Below are positions 58,501 through 61,090 of a DNA stretch of 64,000 bases, piece after piece; position 1 is the first letter of the stretch; the number at the start of each line of letters is the position of its first letter. The notes beneath the pieces were generated by a model that worked only from the letters and a program-made list of their open reading frames with translations, did not search any database and was not told the origin of the DNA. Both the position numbers and the translations under genes were made by a program. This DNA comes from Dama dama (Eukaryota > Chordata > Mammalia > Artiodactyla > Cervidae): contig NC_083701.1 in assembly GCF_033118175.1 (NCBI RefSeq), forward strand, positions 53,643,001 through 53,707,000, given 5' to 3'.

Positions 58501-58994
58501 GACTCAGACTGACTTGTTGTCTTTTCTTCTGCCATGTCTAATCAGCTGTCAGTACCATCTATTCTGTTTTCCGTTTGAGATGTTGTATTTTTATATCTAG
58601 AATTTCAGTTTAGTTCTTTTTTATATCTTCTGTATTTCTCAATGTTTGTTTTTCTTTATATTTCTGAGTATATAGAACATGTTTATAATAGCTGTTTTCA
58701 TATCTTTTTTGGCTGGTTCTAGCAGTCTACTATTTTTGTGACTATTTTTGGTTAAGTTTTTATTGGTCCTGAGCCTGAAATTTAATATTTCATTATTTCT
58801 GTAATCTCAGCATCTTTAAATATGAAAACATTAATTCTCTTATTGTTTATTTTCTTTTCTGGTCCAAGAATCCAAATCCAGATAAAGATAAACCTCCTTG
58901 TAATGCTCAAGAGTTAGAAGAATGTGATATTTTCTTTGAAGAGAACTTCAGTTTATGCAGATTTGATGGCAATACATTAAAAACTACTCATGTG
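6050..58994 (+). CDS. NUDCD1: NudC domain-containing protein 1 (CML66/OVA66), exons 1-8, 3' end outside window
   Basis: NUDCD1 is a NudC-family co-chaperone of about 583 residues. A p23-like CS domain is set between segments proposed to form a beta-propeller; the family works with HSP90, and NUDCD1 has been linked to COPI and DHX15. Eight exons join in frame to encode residues 1-433. Exons 1-5 give the N-terminal propeller region (1-274), exons 6-7 the CS domain (about 274-361), and exon 8 a linker leading to the C-terminal part. All introns are GT-AG. Intron phases are 1, 0, 0, 1, 1, 2, 0 and 0. The ATG is in a good Kozak context (G at -3 and +4) and begins the known N-terminus MEVAANCSLRVKRP. 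The final about 150 residues are not in the window. No inactivating change was seen, and identity to the human protein as I recall it is high. Confidence 0.97.
6168..8957. other. NUDCD1 intron 1, 5' part
   Basis: The CpG island tail runs to about 6520. A small MER5-like piece lies at about 6815-6885 (GATTCTGATTCATGTAGTCA). An ancient interspersed repeat spans 7281-7620 (AAAACTCAGTGGCTCAGAAC); the same unnamed family recurs at 38251-38560. Short ORFs at 7378-8281 and 8411-8734 have no family resemblance. No exon was seen. Confidence 0.5.
8958..9164 (+). mobile_element. Bov-tA SINE
   Basis: Begins GGGTCTTTCCCTGTGGCTCA, has the B-box-like GGTTCAATCCCTG, and ends with GGACACATCTTAGCAACTAA. A full-length but divergent copy in sense orientation. 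Confidence 0.88.
9166..10040. other. NUDCD1 intron 1 spacer
   Basis: A short L1-like fragment occurs near 9640-9700 (CCTTTGATCCAGCACTTCCA). The rest shows no recognisable repeat or exon. Confidence 0.4.
10044..11633 (-). mobile_element. BovB LINE (RTE), 5'-truncated, interrupted by a SINE
   Basis: The minus strand carries the BovB reverse-transcriptase C-terminal half in broken frames: a YAVDTTLMEENEEDLKSL segment (a damaged YADD site, Ala-Val-Asp) and the KLNIQN segment. The 3' tail is at the low-coordinate end (TTGTTGTTGTTCATTCACTC). Many stops and shifts make it inactive. A Bov-tA copy splits it at 11300-11485. Confidence 0.9.
11300..11485 (+). mobile_element. Bov-tA SINE nested in BovB, with 13-bp TSD
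   Basis: Starts GGGCTTCCCTTGTGACTAAG and ends GACACGACTAAGCAACTTTC. The flanking duplication CTTGCTACATGTG lies at 11287-11299 and 11486-11498. The BovB sequence resumes directly after it, which proves the insertion order. Confidence 0.93.
11634..11792 (+). mobile_element. L1 3'-UTR fragment (old L1M type)
   Basis: The text AGCTTTACTGAGATATAAAT, then ACCACAATCAAGAAATTAAA, then CATCCCCAGAATTTCCCTTG follows a common old L1 3' region. Family assignment is from memory. Confidence 0.6.
11812..13276 (-). mobile_element. BovB LINE, 5'-truncated, with near-perfect TSD
   Basis: The 3' terminus (CAGTTCAGTCGCTCAGTCGT, minus-strand 3' end) is at low coordinates and the element runs up to 13276. The RT region encodes the fingers/palm text GCDGIPVELFQTLKDDA and LPDVQAGFRKGRGTRDQI in long open stretches (12568-13413 minus is open for 281 codons). 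A 14-base duplication (TCAGGAGGRAACAG, one mismatch) flanks it at 11798-11811 and 13277-13290. Confidence 0.93.
13310..13482 (-). mobile_element. Bov-tA SINE, truncated
   Basis: It shows the SINE body in reverse (CCACCAGGCTCCTCTGTCCA), an oligo-T expansion at about 13443-13456, and the head complement (CCACTGAGCTACCGGGGATG). It abuts the TSD of the preceding BovB and lacks the usual 3' terminal part. Confidence 0.85.
13641..14012 (-). mobile_element. BovB LINE, short 3' fragment
   Basis: On the minus strand it holds the last 370 or so bases of BovB (HIRWPKDWSF-type complement and GTGTCCAACTCTTTGGGACC tail). Strong 5' truncation is usual for this family. Confidence 0.88.
14035..14147 (+). mobile_element. 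Ruminant L1 3' end with poly(A)
   Basis: The text GGCTGATTCAGGTCAATGTA followed by AGTAATTAGCCTCCAACTAA and an A tail (about 14130-14143) is the 3' terminus common to young ruminant L1 copies. Only the extreme 3' end is present. Confidence 0.75.
14745..15017 (-). mobile_element. CHR-1-type SINE
   Basis: Read in reverse it has the head GGACTTCCCTGCAGGTCCAG, the ATGCAGGGGACAGTGG segment and the GC-rich body (GCACGTGGGATCCTCCC complement). Typical of cetartiodactyl tRNA-derived SINEs. Confidence 0.8.
15098..15222 (-). mobile_element. CHR-type SINE fragment
   Basis: On the plus strand it reads TTTCGGCCATGCTGTGTGGC then ACTGGACTGTCAGAGAAGTC, a shortened and divergent reverse copy of the CHR family. 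Confidence 0.7.
16522..17166 (+). mobile_element. BovB LINE 3' fragment, sense to NUDCD1, with perfect 26-bp TSD
   Basis: Begins within the RT/tail region (GGCAAATAGATGGGGAAACA) and encodes TVADFIFLGSNITADGD-type text. It ends with CGACTGAGCGACTGAACTGA. An identical 26-base repeat flanks it at 16496-16521 and 17167-17192, so the boundaries are exact. It is one of only two plus-strand BovB copies here. Confidence 0.95.
17193..18780. other. NUDCD1 intron 1 spacer with old repeats
   Basis: A MIR remnant on the minus strand lies at about 17290-17480. An L2 3' end on the plus strand lies at about 17885-18000 (ACAGGGATCATATCTGTTTT, then CATGTCTGGCACATGAGAGA). No exon was recognised in the remainder. 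Confidence 0.55.
18780..18945 (+). mobile_element. L2 LINE remnant
   Basis: The text TTACCTGGATGACTGTAGTA followed by GGCTCTTCCTGGGTTTCC follows the L2 3' region on the plus strand. Very diverged. Confidence 0.5.
19118..19560 (+). repeat. Compound (TG)n microsatellite cluster with internal duplications
   Basis: TG tracts lie at about 19118-19150, 19391-19433 and 19472-19507. The spacer AGCCAGTGATAAGTAGGG plus TG tract plus a TATTTAAGTTAACTCT segment occurs twice in tandem (about 19374-19453 and 19454-19528). A separate pair of TCAGTCAAGTYVGACTCT plus CTTGTTTTTTT segments (about 19194-19260 and 19300-19360) is also duplicated. These are remnants of a SINE tail expanded with the TG tract. Confidence 0.9.
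19560..19708 (-). mobile_element. Bov-tA/BovA SINE linked to TG repeat
   Basis: Follows the TG tract with GCTCAGTCAAGTCAGACTCT and AGGCTCCTCTATCCATGGGA, the reverse of the SINE body. The head is missing. TG-rich 3' tails are a usual feature of this family. Confidence 0.85.
19841..20036 (+). mobile_element. Bov-tA SINE
   Basis: GGGTCTTCCCTCGTAGCTCA, then the B-box-like GGTTCGATCCCTGG, then TCAACTTTCACTTCACTTCA. A complete sense copy between short AT-rich TACATTTATAT-like flanks that may be an imperfect duplication. Confidence 0.9.
20505..20612 (+). mobile_element. L1 3' terminal fragment
   Basis: The text ACATTAAACTTATACAATGT followed by TATATCTCAATAAAGCTGGA is a standard L1 3' terminus with an AATAAA signal. 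Confidence 0.75.
20959..21095 (-). mobile_element. BovA-type SINE (GCTGCTGCTGCTAAG variant)
   Basis: GCTGCTGCTGCTAAGTTGCT, then CCAGGCAAGAACACTGGAGT, then TTGCCATTTCCTTTTCC. This short variant lacks the tRNA-like head. Confidence 0.88.
21165..21268 (+). mobile_element. L2 3' end remnant
   Basis: The text GCACACAGTGCCTAGTTGGT followed by a TGTTTTTGAATGAATA end matches the L2 3' terminus. It lies just upstream of NUDCD1 exon 2. Confidence 0.6.
21397..21551 (+). CDS. NUDCD1: NUDCD1 exon 2
   Basis: The acceptor is ATATTTCAG and the donor GTAAGA. Encodes residues 40-91 (AVAEVKLRDDQYTLEHMHAF through GRIMNLTVML), 155 bases. It follows a 15.2-kb intron 1 and belongs to the first propeller-like segment. 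Confidence 0.97.
23095..24757 (-). mobile_element. Younger BovB LINE nested in the older copy, 13-bp TSD
   Basis: The minus strand carries broken RT text: NINNLRYADDTNLMAESEEE keeps the YADD catalytic motif, and LPDFEAGFRKGRGTRDQIAN lies upstream in the RT. The 3' end is CAGTTCAGTTGCTCAGTCGT at low coordinates. The duplication AAGGCCATGCTTA lies at 23082-23094 and 24758-24770. It is interrupted by a SINE at 23996-24116. Confidence 0.94.
23996..24116 (+). mobile_element. BovA-type SINE nested in the younger BovB
   Basis: GAGAAGGAGATGGCAACCCA through CGGACACAACTGAATAATTG. The duplication ACAATATACAGCCTTG lies at 23980-23995 and 24117-24132, and BovB text resumes exactly after it. Confidence 0.93.
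25341..28200. other. NUDCD1 intron 2 sequence, mostly unassigned
   Basis: L2-like text lies at about 25660-25910 on the plus strand. An unnamed ancient repeat occurs at about 25960-26155 (CCAGTAAAAGTTTATTTACA, then TAACTTGCCAATCC), and the same family appears at 45190-45445. A poly-C run lies at about 27383-27396. No exon was recognised. Confidence 0.45.
28200..29400 (-). mobile_element. L1 ORF2 region, antisense, split by a SINE pair
   Basis: Reverse-read L1 text (GAGATAGTGTTGAATAATAA, then TTTGATATATTGTTGAATTT, then CTGACATTTTATTTATAATA) continues on both sides of the SINEs at 28457-28753. Decayed, no long frame. Confidence 0.6.
28457..28753 (+). mobile_element. Two head-to-tail Bov-tA SINEs (5' copy truncated at its 3' end)
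   Basis: The first copy (28457-28566) has the head and ends at CACTCCAGTATTCTT. A complete second copy starts at once at 28567 (GGGCTTCCCTTGTGGCTCAG) and ends GTGACTTTCACTTTATTG. The junction lacks a poly-A or flanking repeat. Confidence 0.88.
29425..29632 (+). mobile_element. MER5-type (hAT-Charlie) non-autonomous element
   Basis: TTTTCAAACTGTATTGCACA, then GAGAATCATTTGGAGCAGTT, then AAGATTCTGATTCAGTTTGT follows the MER5A pattern. Ancient and diverged. Confidence 0.65.
30058..30260 (-). mobile_element. Bov-tA SINE
   Basis: Reverse copy: TCAGTTGCTCAGGTGTCAGA, AGGCTCCTCTGTCCATGGAT, the B-box complement GGGATGGAACCTG, then CACTGAGCTACCTGGGAATC. Confidence 0.9.
30261..32160. other. NUDCD1 intron 2 spacer
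   Basis: A MIR remnant on the plus strand lies at about 31470-31680 (AGTTATAGGCAAATTATTTA, then AAGTGGGATAATAATTTCAA). The rest is AT-rich, with no exon or named repeat seen. Confidence 0.5.
32160..32212 (+). mobile_element. BovA SINE 3' tail fragment
   Basis: Only the last about 50 bases are present: AGTCCATGGGGTCGCAGAGT followed by GACTGAGCGACTTTCAC. An extreme 5' truncation. Confidence 0.85.
32737..32850 (+). mobile_element. CHR-type SINE
   Basis: GGGGACTTAGTGGTCTGGTA, then TTTTCAATCCCTGGTCAGGG, then CCCACATGCCTCACAGAC with an A-rich tail. Confidence 0.78.
33494..35926 (-). mobile_element. BovB LINE, longest copy in the window, 2.4 kb, with TSD
   Basis: The minus strand holds the end of the endonuclease (35583-35920), then the linker (35263-35586), then RT. 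RT frames survive as 178 codons (34842-35378) and 225 codons (34056-34733), the latter with an intact YADD motif in LRYADDTTLMAKSEEELK. Frameshifts between these frames make it inactive. The 11-base duplication GTTAGTGTCAC flanks it at 33483-33493 and 35927-35937. Confidence 0.95.
36146..36362 (-). mobile_element. Bov-tA SINE
   Basis: Reverse copy: TTGTTTAGTCACTAAGTCGT, AGGCTCCTCTGTCCATGGGA, B-box complement GGGATAGAACCCG, then CACTGAGCCACCTGGGAAAC. It sits inside an old L1-like 3' region (36030-36440). Confidence 0.9.
36363..37400. other. NUDCD1 intron 2 spacer
   Basis: AT-rich sequence with T runs. No exon or confidently named repeat was seen, apart from L1-like text at the left edge. Confidence 0.4.
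37408..37605 (-). mobile_element. Bov-tA SINE
   Basis: Reverse copy: AGTGAAAGTCACTCAGTTGT, the internal ACTATACAGTCCATGAAATT, then CCAGCTGAGCCACCAGAGAA. TGAAATAYRTG-like flanks may be a diverged duplication. Confidence 0.9.
37794..38004 (+). mobile_element. Bov-tA SINE
   Basis: GGGCTCCCCAGATGGTTCAG, then GGATTGGATCTCTGGGTTGG, then GAGTCGGACACGACTGAGCA. It carries a small insertion (GATATGCAAGAGACACGG) beside the B-box. Confidence 0.9.
38005..38068 (+). repeat. Three-copy short tandem repeat at a SINE 3' end
   Basis: Units of 23, 22 and 19 bases based on GCATGAGACACTRTATTTATAA lie at 38005-38027, 38028-38049 and 38050-38068. They abut the SINE 3' end and probably grew from its tail or target site. 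Confidence 0.85.
38251..38560 (+). mobile_element. Ancient interspersed repeat (family not named), same as 7281-7620
   Basis: TTATCTATTGCTGTATAATA, then GGACTTAGTAACTTGAAACA, then CCTCACGTGGGTCTGCC. This arrangement is shared by a well-known mammalian medium-copy repeat, but I cannot name it safely from memory. Confidence 0.5.
38756..38941 (+). CDS. NUDCD1: NUDCD1 exon 3
   Basis: The acceptor is CTGTTTAG and the donor GTGAGT. 186 bases, exactly 62 codons, residues 92-153 (DTALGKPREVFRLPTDLTAC through RGNSASEKWE). It includes the repeat-like hydrophobic strand STWVTLSDGTGRLYLIG, expected of a propeller blade. Confidence 0.97.
38942..39438. other. NUDCD1 intron 3, 5' spacer
   Basis: AT-rich. 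No exon, repeat or regulatory feature that I can support. Confidence 0.4.
39441..41492 (-). mobile_element. BovB LINE, 5'-truncated, 2.05 kb
   Basis: The minus strand holds a 211-codon open stretch (40894-41529) covering the pre-RT linker (TEAEDIKKRWQEYTEEQYKN), and RT text at 40039-40473 with YAEYTTLMAESKEELK, in which the YADD motif is damaged. The 3' end is CAGTTCAGTCATTCAGTCGA at low coordinates. I could not read a clear TSD. Confidence 0.93.
41493..43050. other. NUDCD1 intron 3 spacer, largely unique
   Basis: This is one of the longer apparently repeat-poor intron stretches. It contains a 154-codon open frame on the plus strand at 41838-42302 with no recognised domain and no splice-site support, probably chance. 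A (T/C)-rich run occurs at about 42000-42022. Confidence 0.45.
43050..43575 (-). mobile_element. L1 3' region, antisense
   Basis: On the plus strand: GATATCATATGATATTTGTC, then TGTCTGGCTTATTTCACTTA, then TTTTATGGCTGAATAGTGTT, then ATCTTTATCCATTCATCTGT. This is the very common reverse-read L1 ORF2 end/3' UTR. Confidence 0.85.
43576..44601. other. NUDCD1 intron 3, 3' part, with AT-rich low-complexity block
   Basis: 44095-44226 is nearly pure A/T with repeated ATATATYATATAA and AATAAATTAGATATGA units. T runs occur near 43840. Nothing else was recognised before exon 4. Confidence 0.5.
44602..44782 (+). CDS. NUDCD1: NUDCD1 exon 4
   Basis: The acceptor is TTTTTTGTAG and the donor GTAAAA. 181 bases, residues 154-213 (IVFNEELGNPFIIIHSISLL through EWVTISKKYE) plus one base of Asp214. 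The C-terminal KKYE differs from the NQ I recall in the human protein at this point (see findings). Confidence 0.96.
44783..46253. other. NUDCD1 intron 4, 5' part
   Basis: An ancient unnamed repeat spans about 45190-45445 (TTCTGTGAAGGGCTAGGTGG, then TTTGCAGATCCCTGC). A GC-richer patch at 45468-45690 has a 66-codon minus-strand frame (MAGEKKRKVSLNITVQLNEA and onward) that I do not recognise. Confidence 0.45.
46254..46442 (+). mobile_element. BovB LINE 3' fragment, sense to NUDCD1
   Basis: GGGAAGGATTGAGGGCAGAA, then TCGTCAGAGGATGGGATGGC, then GACACGACTGGGTGACTGAA with an (ACA)n end. Only the last about 190 bases of BovB are kept. Confidence 0.92.
46968..47165 (+). mobile_element. Ancient interspersed repeat with TIR-like ends (family not named)
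   Basis: The left end GCCCTGCTGTCCAATAGAAA and the right part GGCCAGTGGCTACCACATTA are typical of a mammalian DNA-transposon-like repeat. The internal region is shortened. I cannot name the family with confidence. Confidence 0.5.
47380..47562 (+). CDS. NUDCD1: NUDCD1 exon 5
   Basis: The acceptor is TTCTCACAG and the donor GTAATT. 183 bases completing Asp214 and encoding residues 215-274 (NKKYEMAKCNILRGKSVPHY through SKDENMSEEIK). The acidic tail (DLEESKDENMSEE) precedes the CS domain and is probably a flexible linker. Confidence 0.97.
47932..48105. mobile_element. SINE-derived inverted repeat (44-bp arms, 1 mismatch)
   Basis: The left arm 47932-47975 (GAAAATGAAAGTCGCTCAGT and onward) is the reverse complement of the right arm 48062-48105, with a single mismatch. 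Between them lies a sense BovA body (GGCTACCCACTCCAGTATTC). The left arm is the antisense 3' end and the right part the sense 3' half, so the copy is a fold-back. The intron transcript would form a hairpin of about 174 bases. Confidence 0.93.
48106..48905. other. NUDCD1 intron 5 spacer
   Basis: Two small local duplications are seen: GGAACACATCATGTTTTT at 48506-48523 and 48531-48548, and TTTTAGTGTAAACC near 48626 and 48645. No exon or named repeat. Confidence 0.5.
48909..49104 (+). mobile_element. Bov-tA SINE
   Basis: GGGCTTCCCAGGTGTCTCAG, then the B-box-like GGTTCGATCTCTGG, then GACTTGACTTAGTGACTAAA. Complete in sense orientation with a short deletion near 49065. Confidence 0.9.
49567..49634 (+). 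repeat. (TG)n microsatellite with internal duplication
   Basis: TG tracts at about 49568-49592 and 49619-49633. Both are preceded by the same GGAATCCTG segment (49560-49568 and 49613-49621). Confidence 0.85.
49953..50157 (+). CDS. NUDCD1: NUDCD1 exon 6 (CS domain, main part)
   Basis: The acceptor is TTCCCAAAG and the donor GTATTT. 205 bases, residues 275-342. It opens with the CS-domain signature YYWQQTEDDLTVTIQLPE, followed by the strands DIQVQFLPDSVNIVLKG and the SSTWIIKENN turn. These are the p23/NudC fold strands used for client and HSP90 contacts in the family. Confidence 0.97.
50536..51625 (-). mobile_element. BovB LINE, 5'-truncated, 1.1 kb
   Basis: The minus strand has broken RT text (NINNLRYADNTTLIGRK, with YADD altered to YADN) and LKLDIQKTKIMASDPITS. 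The 3' end is TCATTGTTCAGTCGCTCAGT at low coordinates. It lies in NUDCD1 intron 6. Confidence 0.92.
51626..52470. other. NUDCD1 intron 6 spacer with short tandem repeat
   Basis: About three copies of a TAATGGAGATAATAAAT-like unit lie at 51726-51778. Otherwise AT-rich with nothing recognised. Confidence 0.55.
52472..52705 (+). mobile_element. MIR SINE
   Basis: ATGGACTTGGAGCCAGACTG, then TGACCTGGGCAAGTTACTTA, then GGTAAGCATTAGGTAAGC. A nearly full-length MIR with a clear core. Confidence 0.88.
52706..53739. other. NUDCD1 intron 6, 3' part
   Basis: No exon other than exon 7 at its end. A short pyrimidine-rich stretch at about 53180-53220. No named repeat recognised. Confidence 0.4.
53740..53884 (+). 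CDS. NUDCD1: NUDCD1 exon 7 (end of CS domain)
   Basis: The acceptor is CACATCTAG and the donor GTAAGC. 145 bases, residues 343-391 (SLEISLMKKNEGMTWPELVV through RLMHLTSDEL). It holds the NudC-type motif K-x-x-x-G-x-T-W-P-x-L that closes the CS domain. Confidence 0.97.
54186..54560. mobile_element. Tigger/MER2-type DNA transposon remnant, interrupted by a BovB tail
   Basis: The left end TGATCCTTGAACAATGCAGG and the right end TTGTTCAGGTGTCAACTG are inverted counterparts, matching the pogo-like Tigger1/MER2 terminal repeats as I recall them. Inner text (ATCTGAGTATAACTTATAGT) also fits. The BovB fragment at 54337-54510 splits it. Confidence 0.75.
54337..54510 (-). mobile_element. BovB LINE 3' fragment inside the Tigger-like element
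   Basis: AAGTTCAGTCGCTTCATCAT, then AACGCCAGGCTTCCCTGTCC, then CTCATCCTCTGTCATCCCCT: the last about 170 bases of BovB on the minus strand. Confidence 0.9.
54561..55440. other. NUDCD1 intron 7 spacer
   Basis: AT-rich. No exon and no confidently named repeat. Confidence 0.4.
55440..56110 (-). mobile_element. L1 ORF2 region, antisense
   Basis: TTGAAGAGCTTTACATCTCT, AATATTGGGGTCTGTAGTTT and TTGCTGGCTTTCAGTTTTTT follow L1 ORF2 read in reverse. It shares text style with the 62.1-62.5 kb copy. Confidence 0.65.
56367..56598 (-). mobile_element. Bov-tA SINE with internal 47-bp tandem duplication
   Basis: Reverse copy with the head complement at AGCTAAGCCCCTAGGGAAGC. Two identical 47-base units lie at 56414-56460 and 56461-56507 (each starting CTCCATGGAATTTACCAGAG). 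Confidence 0.93.
56690..56893 (-). mobile_element. Bov-tA SINE
   Basis: Reverse copy: CTTCAGTTGTGTCCAACTCT, AGGCTCCTCTGTCCATGGGA, GGGATCGAACCTGAGTC, then ACCACCTGGAAAGCCCAT. Short GCATGC repeats precede it. Confidence 0.9.
57300..58850 (-). mobile_element. Old L1-like 5' region, antisense, split by a SINE (tentative)
   Basis: T-rich text including TTCTTGCATTGTATTCTGCT, TCATTGTTTTTTGGCTTGTA and TCTAATAAATCAACTGTCAT resembles the reverse of an old L1 5'/ORF1 region, comparable with 14160-14700. Interrupted at 58261-58461. Confidence 0.5.
58261..58461 (+). mobile_element. Bov-tA SINE
   Basis: GGGTTTCCCTGGTGGCTCAG, then AGGTTTCATCCCTGGGTTGG, then GAGTCAGACCCAGCTGATTG. Complete in sense orientation. 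Confidence 0.9.
58869..58994 (+). CDS. NUDCD1: NUDCD1 exon 8
   Basis: The acceptor is TGGTCCAAG and the donor GTAAGT. 126 bases, exactly 42 codons, residues 392-433 (NPNPDKDKPPCNAQELEECD through DGNTLKTTHV). The next expected residues (VNLGSNQYLF in the human protein as I recall it) were not found between 58995 and 64000. Confidence 0.96.
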
Positions 58995-61090
58995 GTAAGT
59001 TCTTGATAATGATATTTATAAAAATTTGTGAATAGAGAGAAGTTATTCAGATGAGATGATAAGTGATTGACTAAATACTATTTTGCAAAGATAGATTGAT
59101 TGGCATTTACTGTCTGTGAAAAATTTCTTCATTTCCTAAAGTAGCCATCTTTTCACACCATCACCCATAATTAAACAGTGTTGTATGTTTGGTACTACTG
59201 CATAGTGATGTCTTTCAGTGGTTTTTTTTCTGTGCAGGTTTTTTATATGTAGTTGTGCCTGCAATATATGACAACTTAATGTCTAACTGTTCCTCTCCTT
59301 CACTGTCCTTTTGTAATATTTTTTAGATACTTAACTTTTTTAAAACTAATAGCTGGATATTATGATACTCAAAGGAATTACAGAAAGGAGCATTTCTGGA
59401 TTATACCTGTGTAGAGAAGTGATGTGGAATGGCATAAGATCAGTGGGTAGAAAAGGTATCATTGAAGCTTGTTTCAAAATTACTTACTCTTAAGATTAAT
59501 TTCTACATCTGCTGTGGTCTCACCCCATCAACATATAACACAAATAACTTCTGAAAAGCACAGAGATAACATTTTGCTTACCACAGTGTACCTAACACCT
59601 GTCAAGGGTTCTGATTCTGATAGGTGCTTAAAAACATTTTTAGACTGATCTGTTGGTGACAATCATAAAAATAAAAATGGTTTCAGTTCCATCTTGGATC
59701 TCACGAAATTTGCATGTACTTTTATGTCTCCTGTTCTTTTTCAGTCACTCTTCTAATTGAACAGAGTTCTTGATCATATTATTTTATGCAATCTGGTCAC
59801 TGATCCAAAGCCCAGATGATCAAAGTTCTTAGGTTTTCTTGGCATTTTGCTTCTTAGATGTTTTTTAGTTCTGACATAATCCCATAGATAACTCCCTTAA
59901 TTGTGAGTAAAGAAGAGCCATTACACACTCTTACTGCCTTGGGTTAGATTTTAGAAAATTATTCTAAGTACTACTGATGAAAAACTATTGAACCTTGACC
60001 AACTGTACACTATTTATTCTTAAAGAATCTGGCCTTTCTTCCTAAACTTATAGTCCTAGGAGCTATAACTTTTAGATACTGTTTCCTGCCTAACTTTTAC
60101 AGAGAAGGCACCTGATCTTAGATGTCATAAAACGTTACTGTTTTAGCTTAGCTTCTCTGAGAATTTTACTTCATCGTAGTATAGTAATACTAAGTAGTAT
60201 TGATCAGTAGTTTAATCTTGGTCACTGAGAGGCATCTAGTTAATGATACTGCTCACTATTTTGTTTGTTTAACATGCTATAAGTTAAAACCAAGGACTAA
60301 TGGAAGGGGACTGAAATAAAACCTTTATTACTGACAGATTAGGGTACAAATGCCCTGTCTGCTGACTAAATCCTAGAATTTAGCAAATAGCACCTAACCT
60401 TAGTCACAGGCAGTGCCAAACCAGATCTGGCTGACTCTGGTGGGGCTCTGGAAGCATCTTATTCTCTGAGGCCTCTAGCTACCTAGAGGAAAAAGTTGAT
60501 AGAGCAGAGAAGAATATACTTGGAATTTTCGTCTTACATTTACCACCCAAATGTCACTTCACTCCTTAAGGATTTATAGAAGATGAAGTGTTATAGCTGT
60601 GGACCTTCTCAGTGTCATAGAAATATACATCAGGAGTGGGAAAGTAGTAAAATACATAATAAACAGGGATAATCCTTCTAACTTTGAAAAAAAAATTTGG
60701 ATCTGTAGAACTGTATTTCATCTTTTTATTTTGCTGATCTGTTAGGCTATAGTAGGTGAGGTTTACATGAGATCAAAGATAGAGCCAGTATTAGAAACTA
60801 GATCTGTGGACTTTCCAAATGTTTCACCATAATTTTCCCTAAATATCAGGATCATAAATTATAATTTCAAGATTCTAAACCACTACAGTCTGAATAAAAT
60901 GTGTTCCCATAGAGCATGAATGATAGACTTATTATAAGCAGGTCCTATCTTTGGAAAGTTAAGAAATATATAAACAATCCCTCATTACATGAGTTTATAG
61001 GGACAATATTTAATTAAGTATTGCAGCATTTTTAACATACTTTAAATATTTAATCAGAGTTCAGTGTTAATATCTCATTTAAGTATAATA
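58995..61090. other. NUDCD1 intron 8, apparently repeat-poor
   Basis: About 2.1 kb in which I recognise neither exon nor named repeat. It was read for the next NUDCD1 exon without success. Confidence 0.5.
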